From positions 42,181,708-42,245,707 of the forward strand of contig JACMZG010001913.1 of the NCBI GenBank assembly GCA_018340805.1: 64,000 nucleotides of DNA. The letters are read 5' to 3'. The translations under genes and the position numbers were made by a program. Shown here piece by piece: positions 1-13,100 of the stretch (within the stretch, counting starts at the first letter, position 1; each line of letters opens with the position of its first letter). The notes beneath the pieces are model-generated. The model did no database searches. It was not told the origin of the DNA and worked only from the letters and a program-made list of their open reading frames with translations. The stretch comes from Microvelia longipes. Lineage: Eukaryota > Arthropoda > Insecta > Hemiptera > Veliidae.

Positions 1-1012
1 GGGCCAAGTTAGAGTCGTGTTATTTATTTTTTTACAAATTAATTCGGCCTTATAGATGTTGTCATATCCAGTGTTTTTAGTGCTCTGAGTTGAAACTGGT
101 GCGGAATCGATACGAGCACTCAAAGTACTCAAATGTGGACACCCAGGTTTTAAGCTTGGTACTAGGCGGAACGATTCAGATGCGGAACGGCTCAGTTCTT
201 GCTGAAGAATCTATTTTCTGTTTAAGTTGTCGGTTTATAATTTATAACCCGAGCATTACTATTACTACACATGTAACTTGATTTTTCCAAAATTTTCTGG
301 GGAAACGCGCATACTTATCTCATAGCTTATACAAAACTATGGTCATCATTCCAAAAAATCGGCACTGCACAGCATTCTTGCTCATTTAAAGCTCAGTTTA
401 TGCTGGTTTTTAAATGTTAAAAACTTTTAATCCATATTCTTTGGAAATAGGGATGCTGTAGGAAATATCTTTAATGCTTGAAATTAAGATAGGTACCGTG
501 GTGATATGATAGACAGTAAGTAGGGCAGGGATTGGCAAAAAATTCTTGGAGAAGATAGAATAGGCTTCATCCGTGTAATTAGATTATTAGAGATCCTTGA
601 GAAGCTCAGGGATCTGTTGAGCTTTCTTTGTATACTGAACCCTCACGACTTAAGTGTATTGTTTTAATAGTCTATCATATAACATACAGGGGTCAAACAC
701 CAGTTTAAGAGAAAGAGTTTAACCAGAGAAATTAATAAACACCAGTTTATCCAAAGCGGGTGGAGTCCGACCATAAAAAATGTATCTCCTGTCCTTGATT
801 CACCGCCCGTCATGCTCGCCACATACAATTTTTGCCTAAAGATACAGCTAATTTGCCCGACGTTCAGTTTTTTTTGTCCCTCCAAAACTAAGCTTGGTTA
901 AGGGCCAGACTCCGGCATCTACACGTTGTAATGTTAAATATCAACCAACACAGATATGGAACTAAAGAGAGCAATCGTCAGATTTTAGAATAATACTGGC
1001 GCGGTGGTCCTT
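1..1012. other. Gene-free AT-rich sequence
   Basis: No reading frame here resembles a protein I recognise. The longest frame, on the minus strand near 664-885, has no domain or splice context. No repeat shared with the rest of the window was noticed. Confidence 0.5.
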
Positions 1013-1082
1013 ATGTCATATTTACAAGCGAAGGTGGTCAGGTTACTTTTTAGATGTTTCAAAATTGAACCTATAGGCAAAG
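1013..1082 (-). repeat. Fragment of CATAGAG-type MITE
   Basis: The segment with GGTGGTCAGGTTACTTTTT and a following GATGTTTCAAAATT matches one end of the dispersed MITE family seen complete at 32923-33243 and 37529-37827. Only this end is present, and it runs straight into a TA microsatellite. Confidence 0.5.
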
Positions 1083-1084
1083 AG

Positions 1085-1087
<3 letters not shown>

Positions 1088-1139
<52 letters not shown>

Positions 1140-1175
1140 ATATATTATATATATATATATATAATTAATATATAT

Positions 1176-1233
<58 letters not shown>

Positions 1234-1378
1234 ATATTATATTATATTATATATATATATATATTATATTATATTATATTATATATATATATATTATATA
1301 TATATATTATATATATTATATGATATATATATATATATTATATATATAATTATTATTATTATATATATATATATATCT
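1088..1378. repeat. (TA)n microsatellite, about 290 bp
   Basis: Nearly pure alternating TA with scattered TTA interruptions. Similar long TA runs recur at 19029, 28378, 29940, 34618, 39089, 54968, 56141, 57100 and 57870. Several adjoin transposon ends, and long frames across them translate only as Tyr-Ile repeats. Confidence 0.95.
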
Positions 1379-2204
1379 CTATACATGGAAACACAACATT
1401 TAAATTATAACATTAAATTTTGGCGCCATTTCAGCTTAACCCTAGCCGCTTCGCAGCTGTGTAAGCTGTGTAAAGTATTTATTCAACATTTATATTCTAT
1501 TAACTTAAAAGTTTTCTGATTTTTTTCTATAATTGCATACTGTGCTGATTGTTCATTAGTTTTATTATTATGAAAATGTATTATAATACACAGCGGTGAA
1601 GCCGCTAGATTCTCATAACTCTCTATCGAACTCAATGGAATTCCAATGTTATCGCCATCATAAAATTGACCTTGAATTGATTTTGGTTATCATTATAGAA
1701 GGATTAATTATTTTTTATTAAAATTTATTAATATTTCAAGTAGGCCCTCCCCAAATTCTCTTTTAGTTTCACGGCTGAGGTTTTTCTTATTACAAGGTAA
1801 GGAAATTTGATCTAAAAGCATTAAGTTTATTGATATATTCAAGTCATTTTTAGAGGGAGTAGTGTAATTATACAATTTTGAGTTATATTTCGTCATTCAG
1901 AAGTAATTTTAGTATTTTTTGGTTAAGCTCTACTATTCTGGTGAATTCAGGGTCTTTTTTCCTTCGTTAATTAAACTCTGTCAAATATTTGACAAAAATT
2001 TCTTGGTATGTGGAAATTCTTGCAGTGGAACAGAGCTCAAACCTCTTTACACGATTTATATAGTATATCTAGAGTGATGTAAAAATGAGGTTTTGGCATA
2101 GAGACTGTGTTACGACTCCCACCCTTCACGTAATGAAATTCACGTGATAAAATTCTGTCACTTTTGTTCCTCCGCTTTGCATCGCCACAAATCCTACCAT
2201 CATA
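1379..2204. other. Gene-free spacer
   Basis: Nothing recognisable: AT-rich sequence with only short, compositionally random frames. Confidence 0.5.
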
Positions 2205-2380
2205 AAGATGATATATTACTAGAATGGGCATAGCCTATCTCAATACATTGAAAGGCCTGAATTATCATTTGGGGACCTTCAATGGATCTGTGTAACCTCA
2301 TTGAAACCTCCTTTAATAGTGAATTAAGGTTATAATGAATAAATTGTTTTTGGCTTCCAAATAACATCAATAATTAACAA
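2205..2380 (+). repeat. Partial CATAGAG-type MITE
   Basis: Begins with a diverged terminal motif (ATATTACTAGAATGGGCATAG) and continues with the internal core shared by the family: ACATTGAAAGGCCTGAA, then CTGTGTAACCTCATTGAAACC, then TTGTTTTTGGCTTCC. The other terminus is missing, so this is an old truncated copy. Confidence 0.6.
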
Positions 2381-2754
2381 TGGCCTTCTTTGTTGACTGT
2401 AAATTAGCAACAGATAAAAACAAATGAAGCGGGAAGTTAGAAGAAGTGGTGCTGACTTCAGCATAGTAGTTGAACTAGACCCATAGGGGAAAAGGGTGGG
2501 AGTCAAAACTCTGTCTCCACCACCGACCCCTCATTTGTACATAATTTTATGTATCTTAATCATTACAGTTCTATAGAACGAATTGTCAATGGTGAAATAG
2601 CAATATCTTCTGACATAGAGATGGCAGTGTCTATCTCACTCTGTTAGGTTCTGAAGCTAATGGAGCAGATCAATGAAAGCACAAGGCCCCTTTTGTGGTG
2701 ATAGTGTTATTATTGTAGGGATTATTGTATTAAGCTAACATTATTGGTTACTTA

Positions 2755-2816
2755 ACACTTTTTTCCCACACTGTCAACTGATTTTAGCCGTGTGTCATAC
2801 TATAGATAAACAAATC
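2755..2816. repeat. Solo terminal repeat of CACACGG-type MITE
   Basis: Contains the terminal motif CTGTCAACTGATTTTAGCC followed by GTGTGTCATACTATA. This is the right end of the family that is complete at 6915-7092, 41550-41729 and 43090-43303. No matching left end was found within 400 bp. Confidence 0.6.
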
Positions 2817-3284
2817 CAATTGAATTTTCTATAATAGTGTAGGGGGTACTGCTAGAGTCAAATATAAGATAATTATTGTTAAACCACCGGCAGGCCTATA
2901 CTACAAGTTTCTCTAAACTGAGGTACACATATGAAAAGAGGTATGTGAGGTACAGCCAGGGGGTTGCAAATAAATATATACTTTTAATAAAAGAAGTTTA
3001 AAATTTAATAAACAAGGTGGTCAAAGATAATTATTTCCGATTCAAAGTCCGTTCCAGCACCACTGTCTCTGATAAGAAATTGATAACAAAAAGTTATCAA
3101 CATTCTTAATTTTTTTCAAAGTTTTGACGATTTACCTATAAATTTTTTCTTGAAGTGATTAATTTTAATTAGTTTTAGGGAGTTAAAACTCATTAAACTC
3201 CTTTGAAGTCACTCTTACTTTGGAAAAAGCTTTTAAATGGGTTGTCACAAATTTTTTAAATGAACTGATAAAAATCGGGTACAG

Positions 3285-3430
3285 GGGACCTCGAACATTT
3301 TTCTCATCACATCGAATTTGCTACGCTCATCCTTCTTACTTTGGAGTCAATTCGCTCATTCTCAGAATATACTAGTCGTTAAATTTATACTTTTTAACTT
3401 ATATTCGGACTCACTTTGCTCGAGTTCAAC
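3285..3430 (-). repeat. 3' end of 5S-like dispersed family, reverse
   Basis: Reverse-complement copy of the conserved 3' end: AAAAATCGGGTACAGGGGACC, a GATGTG-like segment, and the reverse of GGACGAGCGAAGCGAGTCC-type modules. See the full copy at 58965-59930. Confidence 0.6.
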
Positions 3431-3484
3431 TAAATAGAATTAGTTGTTACGTATATAATGTCTTTCTTTTAGCTGTTTTCTTAT

Positions 3485-3612
3485 TACTATCCCTGGCACT
3501 AATGATGGCCTCATGGTAGGTTGAAAGCGCTTTGAATAAATTAATAGTTTTGTGGAGAGACTCTTTTCTTCGTTCCTTTCATTATGAACAACTCCACTAG
3601 TGCTCGTTCAAA
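3485..3612 (+). repeat. Penelope-like terminal fragment (hammerhead-like family)
   Basis: Carries TGATGGCC, GGTTGAAAGCGCTTTGAAT and the conserved GTGGAGAGACTCTTTTC tract, nearly identical to the right arm of the foldback at 52159-52349. Here the core reads CTAATGA instead of CTGATGA, so the hammerhead motif is damaged (G5 to A). Confidence 0.55.
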
Positions 3613-4844
3613 ATCATTTACTCAATGATTGAATGAAAATAACAAAAATTAAAGTGAAGAGGAGGGGGACACGAAAATTTCATCTCCCTTACAGTGCACT
3701 CCTACAAAAAAGTTTAGAGATCCCTGCTCTATAAAACTAACTTAAAAATAATAAAAAAGGAATTATAATATATAAAGAATATTAATAATTATAATATATA
3801 ATTATTTAATTATATTTATTAATATAATATATAAATAATATTATAATTATAAAGAATAATAAAAAAGGAATGTAAAGTTAGATAGGGCTGAGTTAGAATC
3901 AATCAAAATGTGATGGAACTAAAGTGTTGTTTTTATAAGTTTGTATAAAGTTTGGAAGTGTATTTTTATTTCCGATTTTTATTGTTTTTTTGTACATTTT
4001 TACAATTCATCTTATTGAAGCATTGTAACAAATACATAAAACAATGGCATAAAAGACTAGTTGCATAAAATTTGGTTGTACAGAGGTTTGAATGTATTGT
4101 TAAGTCAGAAAATAGTTGTCTTCTTGCTCCCGTATTTTTGTACCTTGCCCTTGTTATTTTGGTAATACTAGTAATACTACCCAAAATTGATTTGGAATTT
4201 AAAAAATGAGTTTTTACTTTACTTAACGTAATTTGTAGCACGAATTATATTTGCATAGTTCTCAATTTTTATATAAATTGAAAAACTTGAGTTGGACAAT
4301 ATTATCATTAAGTAAACATTTTTATCATCATGTTATCAGTATGTTAATATAAAAGAATTTCAAACTTACTAATTATATATGTCTACAATTAGTAGTCTGT
4401 TTTATCATGTTTACTTATTAAAATTAATATTATAGTCATTGAAAATCAATATTATACTACTCTATGATCATATTGTAAATTAATCATAAAATTTTAATCA
4501 GTTTAAAAATATTTCTTCAATGACTACTTTCATAAAAAATGTATATATTTTTTTATGAATTACCCTCCAAATCACTTGAACAAAGTTGTACTCCAAATTT
4601 AACAAAAGGTGTTTAAAATATTAGTTGTGTAACTTCCTTTTTGGTGCAATCCGTAAGCATTTATTGGTAATTTTTATAAAACATATCAGCATTTTTGTCT
4701 TGTATTTGTTATTATTTTTAAATGAAAACTTTGAATTTAATTAGCTACTGAAACATCTTATGTTATCACTTTTATTGAAAATCATTATCAATTAGATTAA
4801 TATTTTATTATTTTCTTTAGAAGCAGGGCTGAATTTCTTTGACT
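3613..4844. other. Gene-free AT-rich spacer
   Basis: Very AT-rich, with small TA/TTA palindromic stretches near 3770-3870. The minus-strand frame at 3966-4241 shows no recognisable domain. I see no exon with flanking splice sites. Confidence 0.5.
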
Positions 4845-4849
4845 CCACA

Positions 4850-5175
4850 TTAATTAATTTATTTATTTATTATAAGCTTGTGGTTGCCTTACATTCAAAG
4901 GCCTCATAATAGTCAATTCATGAATACAAATTAAAATGTAAAAAATTACAATAAATAAAAATTATGTTAGATATTATTAAGTTAAAAAGGTACCAGTTTA
5001 CAATGTTTCAGAATACACTATACTGTCATTTAGAAAGTCATTGACACAGTAATCTGCTTTATCAATCAGTATTTCTTTAATAACCTTTTTAAAGGAATCC
5101 ATAGGGAGATCTACAATACTAGTAGGCAGCCAATTAAAACATTTGATTCCATTCACCATCGTTGATTGACATTAA
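4850..5175 (-). pseudogene. LINE reverse-transcriptase C-terminal fragment
   Basis: On the minus strand a 53-residue frame (4998-5159) reads VNGIKCFNWLPTSIVDLP and then a Lys-rich helix ending YCVNDFLND. This pattern (a G(I/V)K-x-(F/Y)N-x-LP segment followed by an FKK helix) is typical of the end of CR1/jockey-type LINE ORF2 proteins. It is a 5'-truncated dead copy. A comparable tail is at 62582-62938. Confidence 0.55.
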
Positions 5176-5244
5176 TATTCCTTCTGTAGGACTTTATTTT
5201 AGGGGTTTCGTTTTATTGCACAAGTCTATGTAGTAACACTTTTT

Positions 5245-6565
5245 TCTTTTCCTCATTTATGTAGGTATATAGGAAAAGAATTGTGTTTGCAAACGAATCC
5301 GAAACCGGGATATCACTGGAATTATCCGTTTTAAATGTTTTTAAGGTTTCCTGAGTGGTTTTCACAAAGTTATCTGTCTTTTAATGTGTGTGTCTGTTAT
5401 CATCGTAGCTCCTAGTGCATTTATGCTGGAGAATTGAAACTTTGTACCACTGATTAGTATACCTTCCTCTATGCTTTGTACAAAAATCAATCTATTGAAA
5501 ATATATTTTTATGGCGTCATTGATCTGTAATAATGAATAAAATCAAATAAAATGATATTAATAAATAAAATCATAATACAAGAAAAATGTTGCCGTCAGA
5601 TTTTGATTAAGCATGCATGTAGCAATGTATAAGACTAAAATATGTGCCAAGTTTTATCTCATTGTCAAATGTCTTGTGTACTTTTTTTAAATTGTAAAAA
5701 ATCGGAAGTAATGCAATTGAGTTGAAATTTAATAAAAGTATAAACCTTAATGTAATACATCAGTTCACTAAGTTTTGTTTCAACGCCACAAATATATCCA
5801 TGATTTTTGTGGGATCAAGGTTCAAGAGGGGGTTTAAGGCTATTCACATCGACTGTGTTTAGGCTCTGTCTTGTGATTTTGAGACCGAGCCACTGACATC
5901 TAATTAAGAGTTAAATCACTTTTGTCTCAATAGAATTTGTTTTAACCCAGTTACTATGAATTTAGAGTTCTTTGTCTAATTTAGATTCACAGATGAAGTT
6001 GCAAAGGTTGTCTAGTGTTATTGGGTTATCTTGTAAAACTTTCCTGATGTCTGGAGGAAGGTTATGTTTCCTATGGAGGTTGCCGTACTGATTACAGTCT
6101 TCTAGAATATGTCTAACGGTTAGAGGCATAAGGTACCCGTGTGTAAGTCTCGTATGACCAATGCGAAGTCTTGATATTAGAACTTGTCTGGCTCTAGAGT
6201 GATGGATTGCAGTTTGCCAAGGGTTGATTGAGGCCCTGATATTTTGTAGTTTGTTGGCTAGTGCTGGTATTCTCCTCCCCAACCGACCCTAATCTTAGTT
6301 GCAGTATCAAGTCAGTATTGCAGTATTTTATTGGATCATAAAAGTTAAGCAGCAGTGATTGTCGTCAGTGCCTGAATGCGTGGCCGCTGGAATGAAAAGG
6401 AAGTGCTCACAATCTCTGGACGAGCAAAGCGAGTCCAAAGACGAGTTGTAGCATAAATTTAACGGCTTGTATATTCTGAGGACAAATGAAGCGAGTTCAA
6501 AGCAGGTGGGACGAGCGTAACGAATCTGATGTGATGAGGAAAAGTTCTGAGGTACCCCATTTTTT
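5245..6565 (+). repeat. 5S-like dispersed repeat, copy A (LINE-interrupted)
   Basis: Starts with the conserved CCTCATTTATGTAGGTATAT block and continues through a CGAAACCGGGAT block. It contains the 5S-rRNA-like segment at about 6332-6392 (TTGGATCATAAAAGTTAAGC and following). It ends with GATGTGATGAGGAAAAG, GGTACCCCAT and a T-run. A LINE fragment (about 5810-6330) interrupts it. Same family as 22232-22995, 32885-33995 and the reverse copy 58965-59930. Confidence 0.6.
5962..6282 (-). pseudogene. LINE RNase H C-terminal fragment (jockey-like)
   Basis: A 106-residue open frame contains RARQVLISRLRIGHTRLTHG and PLTVRHILEDCNQYGNLHRK. This is the RNase H C-terminus plus (T/V)xHIL-x2-C region common at the end of jockey/I-clade LINE polyproteins ('RNA-directed DNA polymerase from mobile element jockey'). 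The Cys pair that normally precedes the HILxDC motif is absent, so a small deletion is likely. There is no upstream reverse transcriptase: it is a 5'-truncated copy nested inside a dispersed repeat. Confidence 0.7.
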
Positions 6566-6914
6566 AATTCTTTCCGTTACCAGTAACATATAATGCTTAA
6601 ATAATTTAAGAGAAAATCTAATTTAATAGAGTGTTTGAGGTATTTAAGGCATAAAGTGTTTCAGGTATCTGAGGCATATGTCAAACGTTTTTTGGTCTGC
6701 TCAAATTCTTACTGTTAATTAGAATTAGGTCAGGGAACAGATAAACAGTAAACTGATAAACAGATAAACTGTTGTTAGGTTTTGTTTATTAATTAATTAA
6801 TGGTCCAACCAGTAGTTAGATGACTAGTTAATTATTCGTGTTCATGGTAATTAAGTTTTATATGGAGAGATGTTTTTAAGTTTAATTATACAAGTTAATT
6901 TCACTTTATGTATT
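6566..6914. other. Gene-free sequence upstream of TSPO
   Basis: AT-rich, no recognisable coding or repeat unit. A 5' non-coding exon or promoter of TSPO could lie here or further upstream, because the first coding exon is preceded by a splice acceptor at 7182-7183. I could not place it. Confidence 0.35.
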
Positions 6915-7092
6915 TATAGTACGATACACGGTTAAAATCAGTTGACAGCACGGGAAAATAGTGTTGAGGTACCAATAGGATTGGCTTTATTTGAAATTGG
7001 GGGCGTGGTATAACATCCAGGACTAACCTCATTGGCTCCCTCTCATTATTTTCCCACTTTGTCAACTGATTTTAGCCATGTGTCGTATTATA
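6915..7092. mobile_element. CACACGG-type MITE, short form, next to TSPO exon
   Basis: Complete 178-bp element with terminal inverted repeats: left TACACGGTTAAAATCAGTTG, right its diverged complement ending CCATGTGTCGTATTATA. Flanks and ends are TATA-rich, so a TA target site is plausible. It ends about 90 bp before the TSPO splice acceptor and start codon. Related copies: 41550-41729, 43090-43303, 47694-48375, 63060-63240, and long forms at 25735-26476 and 49185-50098. Confidence 0.8.
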
Positions 7093-7189
7093 AATGGAAC
7101 TTGTTATATGTATTCTGATCCCATTTTATATTTGTTTAAAACAAAATAATATTAGTATTTTAATGTATTTGTCATTTTTTCAGTTAAAA

Positions 7190-10100
7190 ATGCCAGTTGT
7201 TTGGGAAGCTGTTGGTTTAACCCTGTTGCCTCATCTAGGAGGCATTGCTGGTGGACTTATTACTCGCAAACAGGTAGAAAAATGGTACAAGGTTAGTACA
7301 AAATTTTTTTTACTGATGTGAATAAAACAGAAAATGACAAGTGGGAATGAAACAAAAAGTAAGCACATACTGTAATAAAAGTTAGGTGTTGTTCATATTC
7401 TGAGAGCAAGCGACGAGAGTCTGAAATAGGGAGAATAAGTGAATCCAATTGGCTATTAATTTTAAACCATTTTTGAGAAATTTATTATTATTTTCTAGAT
7501 AGCATGACTAGACCCAATATTTGCCCTAAGTTTCAACTCTTAAGCATAAACACGATGGGAGGTACAATGATAACTCACACCCACATACAAACCGACAACT
7601 TTTTAAAAATCACGGAGGAGGTCTTAAAACATCTGAAAAGGATAATTTAGTTAAATTCCCAATTTTGGATTCTTAGTGTAAACATGATTCTTTTTCTACA
7701 TACCTACAGTATAAATGTGGAAAAGTGAAAATTGGTCACAGAAGAGACTTGTTAAGGTTTTATAAGTCCCATATTTACATATCACGGCATAACACAATAT
7801 TGATATATTTGCCTTATGAATTAAAAAGAATTTTGTAAACTAAGAAAATATATAGTAATTTAATTATGTCTACCTTATTTTCATATAATACGTTTATGTG
7901 ATTTGCTAGGAAGTAGAAAACTTGTAATTAAATTAGTAATATTTCTTAAATTTATTTAGTGTTGTTCAATTTGTGTTAGGATGTAAAGAAACCTTCATGG
8001 TCGCCACCCAATGCTGTATTTGGACCTGTTTGGACAACACTGTACACTGGTATGGGCTATGCCTCATATCTTGTATGGAGAGATGGAGGTGGATTCCAAG
8101 GTACAACTTCATTTGTTATTTTTTATGTTTGCCATTTAATTAAAAAATTAAATTATTTTTTATCAAAAATAAACAAACTTTATACCCTAAATAATTAGGA
8201 AATGTAAAGAAATTGCTAAAAATTAGAAATGTAAAAAATGTGCTAAAATTAGCAATGTAAAGAAGTGTAAAAAATTTAGCAATGTTAACGATGTGTGCTA
8301 AAAATTTAGCAAATGTAAAAGAAATGTGCTAAAAAATAAGCAAATGTAAAGAAATGAGCTAAAAATTACCAATGTAAAGAAATGTGCTAAAAAGTAGCAA
8401 ATGTAAAGAAATGTGCTAAAAAGTAGCAAATGTAAAGAAATGTGCTAACAATTAACAAAAACTGATCTTCAAATGAGTGCTAGTAATGCTGTGGTGTGTA
8501 GTGTATAATCTGTCGGATAAATGTGCTTATTTTCTTTGAAAATTAAAAAAAAATTACAAGTTATGATGCTACTGCTCAGGTTATTAAATATATACTGAAA
8601 ATTTAGAACAAATTGGATTGATAAGCAAGAAAGTGTGCATTTCAAAGGAAATATGTCTGGCTTGCAGACCTCCTGCCTGAATTTGTTATCTACTAGATTG
8701 AGACATTCATTGCTGGTGGAAAAATTAATTCACATTATTGGCAGAAGGGAGTGAGGTGTAAGTGAATGAGAATGAAAGATAGACAAAGAGGTAGACAAGG
8801 GTCTTGTGGGGTCTAGGGTCGAGTCTTGCATACCTCTTCTGACTACACAATACAATAGTATCGGGTCAACTAGTTTGGGTACATATGGGCTATTATAGGC
8901 TATAGCTTTAAGTTCCACACTACTCACTTGAGAGGTTTTTGTGCATGAACCTTATTTAATTACAGTCTATCATTTAGTTTAAAAATCCCAAAGGTCATAA
9001 GTATTTGGGATTGGCCAATCAGAGAAGCCGCTGCCAACCTCTCACTTAAAAAGAAAAAAAATCCCTACCTCAATAACCGCTGTAGGGAAAAAACCTTCTT
9101 CCCGGCAATCATGCATTTTGTTTGCAGTTCTTCTTTTAATTACATCGTTTTGAAAACTACTTTCAAATTAATCTTAAAAACGATATTTTAAAATAAAACT
9201 ACACAAAAGAAATGTAAAAAAACATCGCCAAGAAAATACAAGTAAAATAACCTGATTTGTTTACATAGTTTTTTTCCGCTCCCTTCTTGCAGGGATTTTT
9301 TTCTTAAGAATCAGTGGTGTCTAAACTGACCTGTCAAAATTTTTAAACTAAACGATAGACTGTAGTTGTTGAAATTAAAGTATAATTATAGATTGCTGCA
9401 ATGCAAAGTAGTATTTGCATAAACCAATAACAAGTCTCTTCACTTTTAGTTAAGAGACTTGCTATTGGTTTGTGAAATTAATTTAGGTTGAGTTTGACCA
9501 AAACAATACATTAGAAACACAAAAAAATACACATTAAAAATGTGTCTACATTTTTAAACACAGTTTGACCTGACCCTCAGTTTTATCCTTGGTTTTATTA
9601 TATTGTCATTTTGCAGGAGATGCTAAACTGCCTCTAACACTTTATGCCAGCCAACTTGCTCTTAACTGGGCTTGGTCACCTATTTTCTTTGGAATGCATT
9701 CATTTAAATGGGTAAGTTTAATTGTTAAACCTTATTAAGGCAGCCTAAGTCTAAATCAGAGAGTATCATCAAAAAATACTATCTTTTTCCTGTGTAATTT
9801 TAATTGGTGACAACAAAAAATTAAGACAACAAACAAATAAAATTTAGACAATCTATATAAATAAAATTTAAATGTCGCTGCCGATGTTCCCTCTAAACTC
9901 GAGAACGACTGGACGAATTTTCACAAAAGTTTTTTACAAAATTAATCGACAGTGATGGGAAGGTTTGAGCCGAGTCTTAAGATGATTAGGGCATCTAAAG
10001 TGGTCTACAGGGGCATCGAAATATTTAAAAAATCAAGCCTTTTGGAGAGCATAAAATCATGCATGTCTAGAGCTATTATTTTAGAGCAGTACATTTACAA

Positions 10101-13100
10101 TATTTTGATGCTAAAAAATTTGATTTTAGAGCTATAATAAGCTTTTTAGGGCAGTAAATAACTTGGAATAAAGTAATGAATATAACTGACAATGGCCTCG
10201 GAATAAGTCTGTAAAATTATGTCTATAAGTAACTTACGAACAGGAAATAATAATTGTACAAGTCTCAAAATCTTTAGGTGTAGTTAAAATAACTTTAAAG
10301 GACTTCAGATTTTTTTTGTAAGTTTTATCATTTTACTGACTTTAAAACACGGATTTCCAGTGATTTTGTTAAAACTAGGTATAAAGACTAATTTATAGAT
10401 GCACTGATTTACAGGCTATGTAGTGCTATAAGCAAATAAAAGAAAATTGTGGTGCACAGGGGCATAAGTAATTACTTTACTTGATTTTGATTAGATTTAG
10501 TATAGAGACTATTTAGAGGGTGGAATGATTTACTGGCTATGTAGTGCTATAAGCAGATAAAAGAAAATTGTGGTGCACAGGGGCATAAGTAATTAGTTTA
10601 CTTGATTTTGATTAGACTTAGTATAGTATATTTAGAGGGTGGACTGATTTACTGGCTATGTAGTGCTATAAGCAGATAAAAGAAAATTGTGGTGCACAGG
10701 GGCATAAGTAATTAGTTTACTTGATTTTGATTAGATTTAGTATAGTATATTTAGAGGTGGACTGATTTACTGGCTCTGTAGTACTACAAGCAGATAAAAG
10801 AAAATTGTGGTGCACAGGGGCATAAGTAAGTAGTTTACTTGATTTTGATTAGATTTAGTATAGTATTTTAGAGGGTGGACTGATTTACTGGCTCTGTAGT
10901 ACTATAAGCAGATAAAAGAAATTGTATAAAAAATTGGGGCGTAAGTAAATCAATTAGTTTACTTGATTTTGATTAGATTAGTATAATTTTTAGAGGTGGA
11001 CTGATTTACTGACTCTGTAGTACTATAGCAGATAAAAGAAATTGTATAAAAAATTATTTACTTCATTAACGCCTGTGCGAAGCACGGGTATTCCTGCTAG
11101 TAACTTATAAAATTACAATAAGAAACTATAATTTAAATAAATGAACAAGAAGAAAAAGGGTTTTAAATACTTGCAACACGATTCCACAGGCAGTAAATAC
11201 AATGCAATCTTAATTCTTATGTTTATATTTTTGAATCTTCATCAAAATGAATTGTTTAATTCTTCTGTCACTAACAAGCATAGCATTTTGGAGATTTTTT
11301 TCTGTCTCGAATAGAAGGGAAAGTTTTTTGTGACCGATAATGTGACTGATTACTTTAGTAGTTGTAAGGAAAAGTACTGTGTTTACCTTAAAAATCCAAA
11401 ACCAAGGTTTCACCATAATTATCAGTTCACATTCTGAGTGGTTTTTATTATGCTGTCTGTCTACATGTGTGTTTGTGTCGTATATAACTCATATATGACA
11501 TATGACATATATACTCATATATGTCATATATAACTCCCGCTGTGCTTATGCTAGAGAGCTGAAACTTGGCACAAAAATCAGACTTTAAATCAAGTTGTGC
11601 TACCCATGATATTTTATATATTTGCTACCAGATGATATTTTTCAGACTATGATAACCTATTTTTCAGTCTAAATTCCTAAATTGATTAAGAATCAAAAAT
11701 TTGACCGATCCCGTTGACATTTAATAAAAATGTACATCTACAGGTGGCCAATTGATCCGCAAAATTTCATTTTGATATTGTACGCCATTTTTAAAATATT
11801 AATTATTACATTGTAAACTTTTAACGGCCTATAATTTTTTTTTACTGCTGGTCGACATTTGTCTTATCGTTAGATAGGAAAGCACTTTGTAAATTAGCAG
11901 TAGAAATTCCAAAGCTATTCAACGTTTAGTTTTAAGTTATTAATATATGTATTTATTGGTGCGACTCAAAAATATATGAAAAAGTTTGTTTACATCTGTC
12001 AAAATTATGACGTATTACCGCATGAAATTTAAATTAACAAATCGAATGATAAATTGATCAAATATAGAGCTAATATTCCCATGTTAAAATATACTGATAC
12101 TATAGATAACCACTTTATCTCAGGTTGAGCGTTGCAAGACCCAAGTTATACCACCTGAAGCTTCAGGTAATTACGCCATTCTTTGGACAAGCAAAGGGAG
12201 TCCGAAGTCTTAAAACATTAGACCATAGATAAACAATATTAACATAGATGGCTCACTCAAAGATTTTTTTTTAAAAAATAGTTGATGAGATGCAGGAGGC
12301 TCAAGTAGTACAGTCTAGTGGTGACAGCGTGAATCTGTCAGCTATTTTTATTTCTGACATTTTTATTTATTTATTTTTATTCAACCAAACAACGAGCTGT
12401 TGAGGGTAATCAAGTCTTTACATCCGCTATTCAGCGCTAGAATGATGATGAGTCGATGGATGAGTGATCCCAAGAAAGCTCTATAAGAATTTCGTATAAA
12501 TTGGTAAAAAGTGAAAAAATTAATTTCTCACTCTTACTTCACCCATTCTGTCGTCCCCCCTTGGATTTGAACCTCTAATGTCAGAGTTTCAAATTTTGTT
12601 TGTTTCCTTTACTTATCCATTTGCGCCAACCCGAGATGTTATATTCAGATAGCAAATTTAAATGTTAAGTCTAAAACACTAAAAATGAATTATTGTTATT
12701 TTTTTTAAGAAAACGATGGTGCTGCTTCGCTTGATGAGGCCCCCAAGTTTTGAAAAACAAAAATACATCGCAAATACTACAGCATACCATAGATCTTTGT
12801 TTACTTTTATTTTATTTTACTAAACGATTGGCAACTGTTTGTATTTAAAAAAATACTACAGCACAATCTAGTAGAGAATAGAGCAAATATATTTTTACTA
12901 CTAGCACTCTTCAAGACTCTAGTGATGAGGCCCCCTACTTAAATCATAAACACAAACTTGTCAATTGAGTGTTCGTACTACACTCGGGAGTGAACCATCT
13001 ATGTTAATATTGTTTATCTATGCATTAGACTTTAGATAACCTGGGGTTATTCTGGGATCGAGTGCAGCAAGACTGAACTAATATCAACTTAGGCGTTTCT

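Noticed and set aside
664..885. 73-residue minus-strand frame as a gene
   Set aside because: No recognisable domain, no splice sites and no supporting neighbours; consistent with a chance frame.
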